NCBI RefSeq assembly: GCF_947242115.1
Contig: NC_074721.1
Coordinates: 6,064,501 to 6,128,500, forward strand
Source of the DNA: Biomphalaria glabrata
Lineage: Eukaryota; Mollusca; Gastropoda; Planorbidae
DNA length: 64,000 nt
Direction of reading: 5' to 3'
The position numbers and the translations under genes were made by a program. The notes under the pieces were generated by a model. That model made no database searches. It was given only the letters and a program-made list of their open reading frames with translations, and was not told the origin of the DNA. Shown in pieces: positions 44,396 to 56,262 of the stretch (its first letter is position 1; each line of letters begins with the position of its first letter).

Positions 44396-44587
44396 AAGTA
44401 AAGTTCCCCTTTCAGACCTTGCGATGATGTTAGGTGGATGATGTAAAAGTCAGGTTTCTGTGGCCCTCGGTAACGAGGGTTTCATGTGGCCAGCACAACG
44501 AACAACAAATGTCACATACCCATTAGAGCTGAGTGGACCCCCGTTTTGGAAGTTAATCGTTTTACCGCTCTGACACCGCGCCTCCAT
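44396..44587 (-). repeat. tRNA-derived SINE, family 1, internally deleted
   Basis: The tail AGTAAAGTTCCCCTTTCAGA and the A-box end (GACACCGCGCCTCC on the + strand) are present; the B-box segment is missing. A short piece like SINE family 2 (GAGCGGGCAGAGTTTGACAG) follows at about 44685-44725. Confidence 0.7.
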
Positions 44588-44885
44588 AATTGTTGGACCA
44601 ATATTTATATTTACTTCAAAACTTTAACCTGTCTGTTTAACAGCGGCTTTGATTATAAGGAACTGCTTTCGTTACGAAGGAGGATAGGAGCGGGCAGAGT
44701 TTGACAGTCCAGCGCGCAGCCATCCGTAGCGATGTGTGAATACCCACGTTTTCTCCCCCCCCCCATACACATGTTTTTTTTCGTGGGGTTCCTATCCGAA
44801 GAAATAAGAGAGTGAACTTTCCTTTTTTTCCTGTCCAAACTCTTGATGGAAGAAGAGAATTATATATATTTAGATATATATACTC

Positions 44886-45285
44886 ATCCATTCATAGTTT
44901 TTTCGTTATGACCTTAGATATAAATTTTTCGTACCAATGCGCGAATCTATGAATGAAGCTTGTGTTTTGATGAAGAAGTTTGTGACCTTTTTAAAAAAAA
45001 ACTTACCTCCCCTGAAGTTTTTCTTTTAAAAGTGGTATTTTTTAAAATTATTTTTAAATCTGCTTCCATAGATAATTTTTGAAATTAAATAGTTCCCTTT
45101 CGGAAAAGATAAAAAAAGAAACAGTTGCATCAGAATTTTGAATGATCAAAAATATCTTGATGTCCAATTTTCATTTTCTATTTTAGTTTTCTGAGATCTA
45201 AACGGCACGGTCGGAGGTACATACAGTTTACACAAAACTAATAGCATCTATTCCCTTTTTTGGGGCCTCTAAAAACACTATTTAT
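44886..45285 (-). repeat. dispersed repeat (AAGACGCTATTAGTTTTGTG family), minus
   Basis: Matches 35110-35528 over most of its length (TTCGTACCAATGCGCGAATC; CACAAAACTAATAGCATC). Upstream of F at the same relative position as upstream of E. Confidence 0.65.
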
Positions 45286-45470
45286 CAAGTAATCAGAGAA
45301 ATCTAGTTTCTGCTACTACTTTGACCTATTCGCTAGACTTTTACCATTCCCAAATGTTGCATATTTTATGCTTTGAAATATTTCTAACCTATTGAGAATA
45401 TTATGTATTAAAAAGGCCAATAAAAAAGCGATTATAGGAGGAGTCTAATAAGTGACACCTCTCGAATTCG

Positions 45471-45780
45471 AGACGATATGCGAGCAAGTCTGACGGAACG
45501 GATTCAATTGGTGAAAAATGTTCGGAACAGTGGAAACAAACACATAGGCTAGTGGAGTTTGAGACAGGGGCACAAGTGTCGACACAACGGTACGGTTGTT
45601 AATGAAGAAATATTTGTACAGTCAGTGTTACGTGTAGCCAATTGTACAGTAATTGCTGCGATCTTTCGGACAAAAAAGTGTTACGTTATTTTGGAGTTTC
45701 TTAGTCATCAAGTTCTTTGAGTTTTTAGTGTCGTGTGGAGCAGATCGCAAAGAGCCTAGACAGAGCAAGACGTTTCAGTA
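45471..45780 (+). mobile_element. LTR relic upstream of receptor F (fossil)
   Basis: Aligns with 35701-35985 and with the downstream half of the LTR at 39069-39795 (AATTGTACAGTAATTGCTGC, GTGTTACGTTATTTTGGAG, TCATCAAGTTCTTTGAGTTT). Old and diverged, no internal region. Ends about 171 bases before the ATG of F. Confidence 0.75.
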
Positions 45781-45950
45781 TTTTGTTTGCTTAAACAGAT
45801 TCGGCATGTGCATAAAGTAGTTATATGTTTCAGTGTTGGATTAAATAACTAAATTAACTAAGAAAATACTCATTCTCGTCGTCATGTAGAAATTATAAAG
45901 TGATTATTTAAAAAATAACATTATAATATTTTTTTGCAATCAAATATAGA

Positions 45951-48900
45951 ATGAATTTCTTATTTTGGCTTGTAGGACTCACTCTGGTGTCTAGTGTAGC
46001 TAGTAATAACACACTAAATATTTGTCAGAGAAATGAACTTCATCTCGTTATAGTTATGACCTGTCAGTTTCAGACAATGAACTGGGACATGATGAAAAAC
46101 ATTTTTACATTTTTTAAACCTACTGACTCAGAGAATGCATCTAGAAAAATGACCGTGACATTGATAGATATGTTAAGTTTAAATAACATGACTCTAAATG
46201 ATTCAAACATTAACAATGTTTCCCAACTTTGTCACGTGAAAGATTTTGATAAATCAAATTCAAACGAAAATGTATTGAAACTAAATGCTTACATTTTGGG
46301 ACAAGATAATAATTCTTCTAAACTATTCATTCTATACATATTAAGTAATTCGTATCAATTCTATTACCATTTTATGGTAAAAGTTTTATACAAATTAAAA
46401 TTTATCGAATATTTTATAATTACTATACTTAATAGTGACTATGATTGCTGTGAACCGAACAGTCATCCTTACAGGCTTACAATCAACATCCACGACGACC
46501 TGAAGTATAACAATGAGTTTAGTCTGAAACTGTGTACTCGTTGCTTAGATGGCTGGTTTAAAGTTGTTGATGCATCCAAGAACTCTTTTATTACTTCATG
46601 TATTCTATTTGAAGAGAAAAAAAATCTCATAAGTTGGCAGTATGCTGTCAACTACTGCAAACGAAAAAAGTCGAATTTGTTTACGTTTGAAGCAAGTTTA
46701 GATTTTGAACTCTTGAAGTCTAGCTTAAAAATGTCATTCAAAAATTTTACAAAAGATCATTTTCAACGAAATGATTCAAATTCAATAATAATTTACTTAG
46801 GAATGTATAAACTAAAAGCTGGAAATAATGAACAATTATTGTGGACAAATAAGAGAAAAGTGAATTCATTAATATATTTAATAGTGAAACAAAACAGCAA
46901 TTCTCTGAATTCGACAAAGGTCTGTTTTGCTTGGAAGTACAACAAATTGCAAAATGAAGAGATATTCCGGCTTGATTGTGGAGCTAAAATCACAAAATAT
47001 TTACTGTGTGAGCAAAAAGTTAAAAAAACTATTTTTTATCTAGCAACTTCAATGAATCATTTAGTAATACAGAGGTATACAGTTCCTAATAATAATTTTA
47101 TTATTACATATAACAAGATTATTTCTGTATCCAATGTTAAGAGATTAATCACAATTACATTTCCGACATTTGTTTGTGACAAGTATTTTACTATTTCCTA
47201 CAACTATGTGTGTGATGGCATCAACGATTGTTTTGATGGCGAGGACGAACAAGTTTGTACTTATGAATATGATTCTTTAAAGTTCTGCCTTGAAAGGAAT
47301 TCGTTTTTATGTCCCGATTCTAATTTGCATAAATGTATTTCTGATAGTCAAGTGTGTGATATGATTGAGGATTGTCCTGATGGAAGTGATGAATCAAACT
47401 GTGATGATTGTATTCTGACTCAGTGCTCACCAAATGTTTGTATACCTTACCATTGGTTGCTGAATTGTTCCACTATTAACTATTTAATAATGAATGAAAC
47501 TAGTAATGATATGAGTCTGTTAAATAGTAATGTTTCTAAACCTATATTTCACAATTTTTTAGAGTTTATAACGTTGTGTAGCAAGACTTTGCAAGTAAAT
47601 AAGACATTCATCGAACAAAGTCAATACAATAGGTTTTGGACACCAACATGTATTTATATGAGGGATAGACACGGTACCACTATCGGTTGTTCTGATTTAT
47701 CTCATTTGTCTAATTGTACAACGTTTATATGTCCCGAAAATTTTTTCAAGTGCCGGAATTCTTATTGTATTCCTGATACATTTGTGCTTGATAGGGTCTT
47801 AGATTGTCCTCTTGGGGAAGACGAAGAATACGAAAAGAGAAATTTTAGGGGATTATACTTTTCTTGTTATAACACTTTTAAAAAAATACATCCTATTTAT
47901 ATTTGTGACGGCAAGCCCAATTGCCCTCGAGGTGATGACGAACAGAACTGTATAAACCCAATATGTCCATCTGGTTTTATTTGCCTGGACGGGACGGTCA
48001 CTGTAAAGAATACAAACATTTTGTTAAACATGTCTTCCTTTTCTCCAAACACAACATTTTTAAACATTTCGGGTATTGATTTGTCGCGATCAGATAATAT
48101 GATAAACATACTTATATTGAAAAGGCTTCTGGTTTTCATTGCGTCAAGATGTCATATTAATGATAAAACTCAAATTAATGCTAAAAATTATATAGTTTAT
48201 CATTTAGACATCAGCTACAATGATATTGCGAAGTTTACCTACACTGATTTTATTTTACAATTTTCCAATCTTCGTTTTTTAAATGCCTCATATAATGACA
48301 ATCTTAGTCTCATTCCAAAATTTTATTTTCTACGATTAGAACATCTTGTTTTACTTGATCTTTCATTTACGAAAATTATGCACATAAGTTTAAATTTTAA
48401 TGGTAAATTACGTTTCATAAATGTTTCAGCAACAAACATAGGAACTGTGGTTCTCTCAAAATCTGCCGTCTATGAAATGATAGACTTGAGAAAAACTCGT
48501 ATTTCTGACACAATAAAAGAAACATTTTTTAACAACATTAGTGTAAAAGGTAAAGTTTTAGCAGACTACAAACTTTGTTGTTCCTATTTCAGAGGAGAAA
48601 ATCTTCTAGCACATCAATGTGAAGCAGAGGAACAAACTTTATCAACTTGTGAAGATCTTATTGGGGATTTTTTAAAAAGAGTCTTGCTCTGGATTGTTGC
48701 AATTTTTGCAGTTTTTGGAAATATGATCACTTTGGGCTACCGTATTTTATTTGAAAGGGCAACACTTCATCTGACATATGTATTTTTTGTTACATGTCTT
48801 GGTGTTTCTGATCTTCTAATGGGTATTTACCTTGTCATTATTGCCTCTGTAGATGTAGTTTATAGAGAAGTTTATATTGTGCATGAACATTCTTGGAAAC

Positions 48901-49586
48901 AAAGTACATTGTGTCAGATAGCCGGAACTTTGGCCACATTGTCCAGTGAAACGTCCACTTTTTTTATTCTGTTTATAACACTTGAAAGATTTCTGACCAT
49001 CAGATTTCCTTTTGGTGAGCATAAAATCTCAAACTTTGGTAAATATGTTTTGATTTCTTTTGCTTGGTGTTTAGGATTCTTCTTGTCAATTGTTCCAATT
49101 ATGTATCCTGATATGTCTTTATATGCTACTAGTGAAACATGTCTTGCTTTTCCTTTAAGGAAGTCCAGTGGTAGTGCCTGGATTTATTCAGTGACCGTAT
49201 TTCTTTTCCTTAACTCTATTTTATTCGTTGTTATCGCCATTGGTCAGTTTTTAATTTTCATAACAATATCTCAGCATAGTTCTAAGTTTAAAACTGAAAA
49301 TCAAGCTTCAGCTAGACGAGCAGATAACATTACAGTGGCTCTCAAACTGTCAGTAGTAGTGCTGTCCAATTTTATCTGTTGGTTTCCAGTTTGTGTCATG
49401 GGAATAAGAACAGTGGTCAGTGACTATGAGGTCACTCGAGAGACTTATGCCTGGATAATAGCTTTAGTTTTACCCATCAATTCAGCTTTAAACCCTGTTT
49501 TGTATACTTTGCCACGTATCTCTAAATCTTGGACGGACTTTAAACGCAGAAAGTCTTCACAATTTTCCAGATCTAAAAATCCTTAA
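45951..49586 (+). CDS. GRL101-like C-type-lectin/LDLa/LRR G-protein-coupled receptor F
   Basis: A complete single-exon frame of 1211 residues starting MNFLFWLVGLTLVSSVAS (signal peptide). Parts: N-terminal domain (about 25-200, with LHLVIVMTCQ and LTVTLID-like strands); C-type-lectin-like domain (about 218-360: LISWQYAVNYC, IYLGMYKL, LLWTNKRK, CFAW, LCEQ); LDLa repeats (CFDGEDEQVC, CPDGSDESNC, CPLGEDEE, CPRGDDEQNC); LRRs (YHLDISYNDI, LRFLNASYN, VLLDLSFTKI); hinge LADYKLCCSYF; 7TM from about residue 910 with SDLLMG, LERFLTIRFP, FICWFP, NPVLY. Differences from E/H include AIFAVFGN in TM1 (Cys lost) and LYATSETCLAF in ECL2. The tail is short and basic. No breaks seen. Plasma-membrane receptor; ligand unknown. 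Confidence 0.95.
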   Translation: MNFLFWLVGLTLVSSVASNNTLNICQRNELHLVIVMTCQFQTMNWDMMKNIFTFFKPTDSENASRKMTVTLIDMLSLNNMTLNDSNINNVSQLCHVKDFDKSNSNENVLKLNAYILGQDNNSSKLFILYILSNSYQFYYHFMVKVLYKLKFIEYFIITILNSDYDCCEPNSHPYRLTINIHDDLKYNNEFSLKLCTRCLDGWFKVVDASKNSFITSCILFEEKKNLISWQYAVNYCKRKKSNLFTFEASLDFELLKSSLKMSFKNFTKDHFQRNDSNSIIIYLGMYKLKAGNNEQLLWTNKRKVNSLIYLIVKQNSNSLNSTKVCFAWKYNKLQNEEIFRLDCGAKITKYLLCEQKVKKTIFYLATSMNHLVIQRYTVPNNNFIITYNKIISVSNVKRLITITFPTFVCDKYFTISYNYVCDGINDCFDGEDEQVCTYEYDSLKFCLERNSFLCPDSNLHKCISDSQVCDMIEDCPDGSDESNCDDCILTQCSPNVCIPYHWLLNCSTINYLIMNETSNDMSLLNSNVSKPIFHNFLEFITLCSKTLQVNKTFIEQSQYNRFWTPTCIYMRDRHGTTIGCSDLSHLSNCTTFICPENFFKCRNSYCIPDTFVLDRVLDCPLGEDEEYEKRNFRGLYFSCYNTFKKIHPIYICDGKPNCPRGDDEQNCINPICPSGFICLDGTVTVKNTNILLNMSSFSPNTTFLNISGIDLSRSDNMINILILKRLLVFIASRCHINDKTQINAKNYIVYHLDISYNDIAKFTYTDFILQFSNLRFLNASYNDNLSLIPKFYFLRLEHLVLLDLSFTKIMHISLNFNGKLRFINVSATNIGTVVLSKSAVYEMIDLRKTRISDTIKETFFNNISVKGKVLADYKLCCSYFRGENLLAHQCEAEEQTLSTCEDLIGDFLKRVLLWIVAIFAVFGNMITLGYRILFERATLHLTYVFFVTCLGVSDLLMGIYLVIIASVDVVYREVYIVHEHSWKQSTLCQIAGTLATLSSETSTFFILFITLERFLTIRFPFGEHKISNFGKYVLISFAWCLGFFLSIVPIMYPDMSLYATSETCLAFPLRKSSGSAWIYSVTVFLFLNSILFVVIAIGQFLIFITISQHSSKFKTENQASARRADNITVALKLSVVVLSNFICWFPVCVMGIRTVVSDYEVTRETYAWIIALVLPINSALNPVLYTLPRISKSWTDFKRRKSSQFSRSKNP

Positions 49587-50281
49587 CTATCAAAAGAGAT
49601 TTGATTAGAAAGTATCAAAATAATTAAAATGAAAGTACTATATAGATTTGATATCTATTTGTCGTGGGATAGTGGATGCTATTTACTGTTGTTTAACGCC
49701 GTGAGAATATATTTATAACTTTGATTTTTTATCTTTTCTAAATTTTTAATAAAAATTGTGTGTAGTTCTCATTACTTAATACACAGAATTCGAACCTTTT
49801 TTTTCCGGGCACTAGCGTTTATGACCACATTACTTAAAATCATGAAAAAAATACATTTTTGTTAGCTCTTATAAACCTTTACATCAATAGCAAGGAAACA
49901 TTTTTGTTTACCAGCCCATGTCTTTTACCGTTTATTATTTTGCTTATTTATAAATGCTTTTAAAAAGTGTTGACTCAGATTACCCCTTCCTTCTCCTCAC
50001 CCCCACTTCCTTGGTCCAGACAAGTGATAGGATCATAGCATATTGAGAAAGCTAAAAGCATAAAATTATTTTTAGCAAAAACATATGGTTAAAACATTTC
50101 TAATCTCAAAGATGTATTATTGTTAGTCTATATCTATTACCAATTTAATTACATGACTCATTCATACAAATGAATAATGCTACGCTTAATATATGCTATT
50201 CCTTTAAAAAAGTTTTTGCTTGAATCTTTGGCTTTATTTTTATTTTTTGTCATCGGTCATGAAAACATAAAGAGAGATTAT
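49587..50281. other. 3' flank of receptor F
   Basis: The first about 130 bases match the 3' flanks of E and H (AGATTTGATTAGAAAGTATC; GAAAGTACTATATAGATTTG). AATAAA at 49748-49753 is a candidate polyadenylation signal 162 bases after the stop. 50080-50280 matches 33265-33505. No gene. Confidence 0.55.
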
Positions 50282-50290
50282 GTTTAGAAG

Positions 50291-51243
50291 GATACCCCGT
50301 CAAAATAGCGCGGAAAAATAGCGCCGACTAAAATAGCGCGAACAAAATAGCGCCGACAAAATAGCGCCGAAAAAAAATCTATTTTAGTCATTTTGAAAGA
50401 AATACTTTAGATATCGTAAAATATAATTAGAGCCCTTTTTTTTTGCTTTTAATGTTATCATAATTTTTCAGTTATTTTGCAGGAAACACTTAAGATATCG
50501 TAAACCATAAATAAGCAAATAACAAATAAATAAGTAAAAATAATAATTTTAAAATATAGTATTTATTTACTTTATAAAACTGTACTTCGAAAACACGCAA
50601 AGATACTTGTCAAAATTTACACACACATACACACAAATTTCACAAAGTTAAATTGAAGGAAATGTCACGTAGAAATTCCATCACTGGCTTGTTTCCGTAC
50701 AATGGCAATATAGTTTCAAGTCGTCTGTTAAGTTGGAGGTACTTTGTCTTGCTGGCAGCTTTACTTCGTTCTCCAGCATTGTACATCAGAATCTTGTTCT
50801 CAGTGTTCTCCTGTTCTCTGAGGAAGTAAGAGATTAACTTGTACACATTAGGTTGTCAATAGACAGTTCAAATGCATGGTACCATTCCTCCACTGAATTT
50901 TATTTCGTGGTAGATTGTCCTGTACACGATCTCTAACATTCCATAATGCTATTGGAAATCTTGGAGTCACTATGCAGTTTCGTCTTTGGCGACCAATAGA
51001 GTTGTCCTCCCAATAGTCATACGAATTCCATACAACATCTGTTCGAGGTTCATTGAAAAAGATAAAGACATCAACAAAAATGATGCCCAGGACATTAAAT
51101 AACTAATAATCCGGTATCCTTTTACACATCATATATAACTCCCTGCTATTTTGTCTTGCGCTATTTAGTCGGGAAATTTTGCGCTATTTTGTCGGCGCTA
51201 TTTTGTCCGCGCTATTTTGTCCGCGCCATTTTGACGGGTCACC
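50291..51243 (-). mobile_element. Mutator-like element (MULE), internally deleted, 9-bp TSD
   Basis: Ends are inverted: left GATACCCCGTCAAAATAGCG, right (reverse complement) GGTGACCCGTCAAAATGGCG. Each end carries a series of short subterminal repeats of the type AAAATAGCGCCGAC. The flanks GTTTAGAAG (50282-50290) and GTTTAGAGG (51244-51252) are a 9-bp duplication with one mismatch. The minus strand encodes the C-terminal region of a MULE transposase: SIGRQRRNCIVTPRFPIALW, RDRVQDNLPR, then a frame change, YLQLNRRLETILPLYGNKPV. The catalytic part is missing. Confidence 0.9.
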
Positions 51244-51252
51244 GTTTAGAGG

Positions 51253-51812
51253 TGAAGTGACATTTGAGAATGAAAGACAGTGACAGTGATAAAAGTGATA
51301 TAGAATTCATAGGCTAGAGTGAGTGTGTTTGTTTTGGCACTTTAAAGCATGCAGTTCCAGTTACACGTAACATACATTACAATACACTGGTCACAATACA
51401 CTGGTCAAAAAGGGGGGCGGTTGCTGAAATGTGGTAAGTTCTATTAAAAGTGTAAATAATATAGTGGGAGGTTAGGGTCAGTATTATGTGAGCGTTTGCA
51501 GGATGTAATTACAAAAATGCCCACCCTAAAAAATATAAAACTTAGCATATAAAATATTTCAAATAAGAACTGAAAAGCTGAATAGTCAGATCGTGTAAAT
51601 AAGACTATTGGGTGTGGAGAGAGAGAAGTAATAGCTAAATTTACAGGCTGGTCGAACTGAATGCAGATTGAAGAATAAGCTAACCAAAGGAATGTATATG
51701 GGGGCAGGGCCAGGGAGAGTTTTAATCTTAAGAAGTAAGTATGAGAAGAAGAGGGATGGGGGTCCATTGCGAAAAAACTATAGAGTCTGTTAACAAATCA
51801 AAAGGGCTAACC
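51253..51812. other. intergenic, nothing recognised
   Basis: Low-complexity A/G-rich stretches. A 107-codon minus frame (51444-51767) has no recognisable family and is not called. Confidence 0.45.
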
Positions 51813-52518
51813 TTTTTTATTTGAACGGGCAACACTGCATCTGACATATGTATAACTTGTTACATGTCTTGGTACTTATGATGGGCGTTTACCTTGTCAT
51901 TATTACTTACTTACTTAATCCTGTGTACTCCCAGGGGAGCATAGGACCGCAACCACACCTCTCCACCGAACTCGGTTCTGAGCATTATCATTATCATTGT
52001 CATTATTGCCTCTGTAGAATTTGTTTATAGAGATGTTTATATTGTACATGAAATGTCTTGGAAACAAAGTACACTGTGTCAGATAGCCGGAACTTTGGCA
52101 ACACTGTCCAGTGAAACGTCCACTTTTTTATTCTGCTCATAACACTTGAAATATTTCTGACCATTAGATTTCCTTTTGCTCAGAACCAAATCTCTTGTTT
52201 GAGTAAATATGTTTTAATTTCTTTAGCTTGATGTATAGGGTTTCTTTTGTCTTTGATATCCACAATGTATCGTGATATGTCATCTTTTCTACTTATGAAA
52301 TGTATCTTGGCTTTCCTTTAAAAAAGTTTTATTTTATTAATTTGACTCACTCAGTAACAATATTTCTTATACATTAGGTAAACTCATATTTATGTAATAG
52401 TTCTAGTTTACCTATCAAATCTGCCTTAAATATATTTTTATATAATACAGTACCACGTATTTACAAATACTGGACAGAGTTTAAGAGTAGAAAGTCCCTG
52501 CCCTTAGAGAATGTTTGA
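51813..52518 (+). pseudogene. 7TM-only receptor pseudogene G, heavily decayed
   Basis: Begins abruptly within the TM1-TM2 loop coding region (TTATTTGAACGGGCAACACT) and follows the family through TM2-TM4, then loses most of TM5-TM6 (near 52330-52390) and resumes at the TM7 end (ATGTTTGA at 52511-52518). It lacks the ectodomain and has many frameshifts and stops (for instance TTGTTTGAG and AGCTTGATG near 52195-52231). A ~100-bp foreign repeat is inserted at 51906-52010 in the TM2 codons. Much older than pseudogene C. Confidence 0.9.
51906..52010. repeat. short repeat insertion in pseudogene G
   Basis: Inserted between CATTATT copies: TTACTTACTTAATCCTGTGT then GGGGAGCATAGGACCGCAAC and a CATTATCATTATCATTGTC tail. 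The simple-sequence ends suggest a small retroposed or microsatellite-linked repeat. Class unknown. Confidence 0.55.
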
Positions 52519-54100
52519 AATTTGTGATTACAACCTTATGATATCAGATATGGGTGAGAGCAAAGGTTTTAACATAGCTTTAGTAATCAAACATAATGTC
52601 ATCGGCTTTGAAAAAAAAATATTCGTTTTTAATCCAAAAATAATCAAGGAAAAACATTTTTTAAATACTTAAAAAGAAACAAAAAATGTGTAATCGGTTT
52701 TGTTGTTGACTAATTAGTTAGTTTAGATCAGGCATGCAATTTAAGTGTAACAGATCTATACAAACAACAATAAATCTATGAAATTAGAAACAATTTCAGC
52801 AATTGTTATTGGTTAGCACGCAATTTAAGTGTAACAGATCTATACAAACAACTTTATGTCTAAATCGCAGATGTGTTTAAATATTGTTTTAAAAATATAT
52901 TTTAGATTTACTTTAGATTTTACTTTTAGATTTGTATATTCACATTATTCGTATCTCTATGGCATCCATTCACTGTATTAAATACATTATTGAAGCTATA
53001 TCTCAATTTATCATGAAAAAGATATATACATGATTGGGTCGTCGTGTCTCTACAGGAACGGAAAGAAAAACATTTTTAAAACGAGGAAAAATAGATTTTC
53101 TTAATATCATTCATAATTCAGATTCTTTGTCGACCTGTAATCAATATTAAAGCAAAATAAAAGCAACGTCGAATGAGTTTTTGGCAACAGCAAAAACACA
53201 ATTCTCCCTCCCCACACAGCTCTCCGTCTCTACAGCAGTTCTCACTCTCTACATAGCTAATCTACACAGTGAAACGACAAGTGCGGAGTGTAGCAATGTG
53301 CTGCAAAGTATATAAGCTAATGATTTATATTTTCCTTTTTTGTTAGTTTAAAAACAATTGAGGCACATCTTTAATGAATAATAAGACGAGTTTTTAAGCT
53401 ATTTGCTAAATAATCTCCCTGTATTTCAATGATTACATAAATATGTCGTTTCTGCTAAATCATAATAATAATAATATTAATAATCTTTATTGTCCGTATG
53501 GAAATTTGTCTTACAATTTGTGCATTACACCAAATAAAAAACATTATAACTATAAGAAACCAAAGAGTACATTCACACCAGACTCACTCATAATTTACAT
53601 GTGTCAAAGTTTATATCAGATTGTTCTTATTTAATGATTTGATTGTCAGGGGAACAAAAGAGTGTTTGTGTCTGTTTGTCTTTGCTATCGGTGTCTTGTA
53701 TCTTTTTTGGTGATGGTAAAATTACAAAATCCTGACACAAAGGGTGATTCTTTATTTCGAGGATCTTGTTAGCTTTTTTATAGAGGTTTGTCTCAAACAA
53801 CTGCCCAAATGGGGTTTGTTTTTTGCCAATGAGATATATTATTCATTGTTTATAATAGTTGACAACGCATGGTCTAAATAAAGTGCATCATAATGTTTTT
53901 TTTTCCATTGTACAATCGACATTTTACTTAATGTCTAAATTTGTTTTAGCGCACTTCATTTCTAAACTTAGTTTGAAGATTAATGACTAAAGACTAAAAT
54001 AGGAATATATTTCGCCTTAAGATTACCGATTTGTGATATTTTCTAAAATATAAAATTTTGCTAGATTGTAAAGAGTTTTCGATAAAATAGCTATCTTTAA
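52519..54100. other. intergenic, nothing recognised
   Basis: AT-rich. A local direct repeat (GCAATTTAAGTGTAACAGAT) occurs near 52737 and 52831. AAT microsatellite near 53463-53485. No gene. Confidence 0.5.
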
Positions 54101-54109
54101 AAAATGTTT

Positions 54110-54490
54110 GTATTTTTTACATATATTTGTACTTGACGTTAAAATATATTTATAATTAAATTTAACAAAACACATTTTTGTATTTATTTAAAAATATATT
54201 TATATTTAAATTCAAGACAAGACATATTTGTATTCGACTTTAAAACATTTTATATTTAACTTCAAGATCACACATATTTGTATTTTATTTGACTTTAAAA
54301 CATTATTATATGTAACTTCAACACAACACATATTTGTATTTGACTTTAAAACATTATGATATGTAACTTCAATACAACATATATTTGAATTTAGAACCTT
54401 TTCCTATTTAACTTTTAAACATACTTGCATGTAGCTTAAATACATATTTTATTGAACTTAAAACATATAAGTATTTAACTTTCATTTTTT
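54110..54490. repeat. AT-rich minisatellite, ~57-bp unit
   Basis: Six to seven imperfect units sharing ATATTTGTATTTGACTTTAA and AACATTATTATATGTAACTT, best conserved in the middle copies. Confidence 0.75.
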
Positions 54491-54547
54491 ATTATGCTTT
54501 TCAATATATTCGTCTTTGACTGTTTTGTAAAATGTTTTGTTTGACAT

Positions 54548-54703
54548 GTTTCGGGTGTTCCTTCAGAGTTGAAGATAATTACTTCCTAGTCCAAACCTCC
54601 CGCAGGACGACGGGGGATGGGAGCTGGCAGGGTTTGAACCCTGGACCATCGATAAAGCTGAACGACAGTCCAGCGCGCAAACCGCACGACCAGGCAGCCA
54701 TCC
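54548..54703 (-). repeat. tRNA-derived SINE, family 2
   Basis: Minus strand: GGCTGCCTGGTCGTGCGGTT and B-box GGGTTCAAACC. The best-preserved copy of this family in the window. Confidence 0.82.
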
Positions 54704-54879
54704 TGTAACATATATTTGTATTTAACCTCTAAACGGGTTATCAGACGCCCTGCAATGGATTATACGTCTTACGTTTTTGAGGTCGCATCATCTGTTTGGA
54801 AAACCTGATCTAAGAATTACAACAAAATGTCAACATGTCATTGACTGAAATCTAACTTATAGAGACACTACGTTAAAGG

Positions 54880-55090
54880 CACATTTCTTAATCCATATGC
54901 TAGAACAAATTATTACAAGCTCTAAATTTTCCTTTAGAGCTCTTAGGAACTAAAATCGGTTGCCTGAATCAGCCAGAAAAACCAAGTACTTAGCAGAGTT
55001 TATGTCATTGATTAACATGCACGACTAGATTGCCACATGAAATGCGTAGGACGTAATTATCTTCTTATTGAAGTAACGACTGTAATATAT
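54880..55090 (+). mobile_element. LINE 3'-end fragment
   Basis: Matches 18330-18560 (GGTTGCCTGAATCAGCCAGA; ACATGAAATGCGTAGGACGT). Broken frame like WNRLPESARKTKYLAEF. A TA microsatellite follows at 55135-55151. Confidence 0.55.
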
Positions 55091-55773
55091 GAGATAGACG
55101 GATAGTACAATATATAAATAAAAAAACAGACATATATATATATATATATATTACGCTAACATTTTGTGGTTTGTTCTTCTTTGTGTTTACAAATTTTTAT
55201 CCTTGTAAAACAATGTCCAAAATATGTCGGACAAACTTTTTGGTTGTGAAAACAACAGTGTTCTTTATGAGTTAAAATAATTTAAGTCAAGTAGAATTCA
55301 TTAAAAGCAAATCGAAGAAACACAACCAGCGTACACTATAACCTAATTTCAATAATAGAATCAATAATCCAATATACCCTAACTTTTTTCCTTAACGAAA
55401 CACTTGACACATTCTGAGTATTTAGCGGAGCACTGCTTAATTTTTAGAAGGATCATATCAGTTAGTGGCCTCCTAGTTAAATATTCCAGTATCACTTGGA
55501 ACACATATTTAGGCATCGTGGAACACTAGGGTTCTTCGGAACACAGTTTGGGAAACACTGCCAGTATTTTCAAAAGTTGGGGAACGCGTACTCCCAGTGA
55601 TCTGGATGTTGCACCCATTTTGACTTATTCGCTAGCCTTATTCCATTTCTTAATGCTACACATTTCATTCTTCGTAACGTTTCCATCCTACTGAGAATAT
55701 TATTTATTAAAAAGGTCAGCGAAACATCTATTGAAAGGAGTCTAAAAAATTGAATTGACACTTCGCTCGTGCG

Positions 55774-56099
55774 AGACGACATGTGATCAAGTCCAACACA
55801 ATAAAGTTCAGCTTGCGAAAACAGTTCCGAGCAGTTGAACCCAGTGCTAGTCCGCGAAGAAGCGGAGAGGCCAGTGGAGATTTATACAGAGGCGCAGGAC
55901 TTAATACGGCGGTACGGTTGTTAACAGTGAAATATATGTACAGTCAGTGTCAAACATAGTCAATAGTACAGTATTTTCTGTGATTTATTTGACAGTAGAG
56001 TGCTTTGTTATTTCGGAGCCCCGAGTTATCAAGTTGTTGACTTGGTAGTGTAGTTTGGAGCAGTTTGCTAAGAGACCAGATAGTGAAAGTCATTACAGT
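55774..56099 (+). mobile_element. LTR relic upstream of receptor H (fossil)
   Basis: Aligns with the downstream half of the LTR at 39069-39795: GTTGAACCCAGTGCTAGTCC, GACTTAATACGGCGGTACGG, GGAGCCCCGAGTTATCAAGT. It is the closest of the three relics to that LTR, still old, and has no internal region. Ends about 164 bases before the ATG of H. Confidence 0.78.
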
Positions 56100-56262
56100 A
56101 TTTTCTTTTTTTTTTAAATTTTAATAAAGCTTAAAGTATTTTCTAGTTAAAGTGTTGGATTAAATAACAAATTCTCCAGAGAAAATACTCCTTCACGGCA
56201 TAATGAAGAAATGAGTATGTGTTTATTTAAAAAATAATATAATTCTCGCTATCATATACAGA

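Noticed and set aside
51444-51767. 107-codon minus frame
   Set aside because: Unrecognised, rich in Ser/Leu/Phe from A/G-rich DNA, and no homologue in the window.
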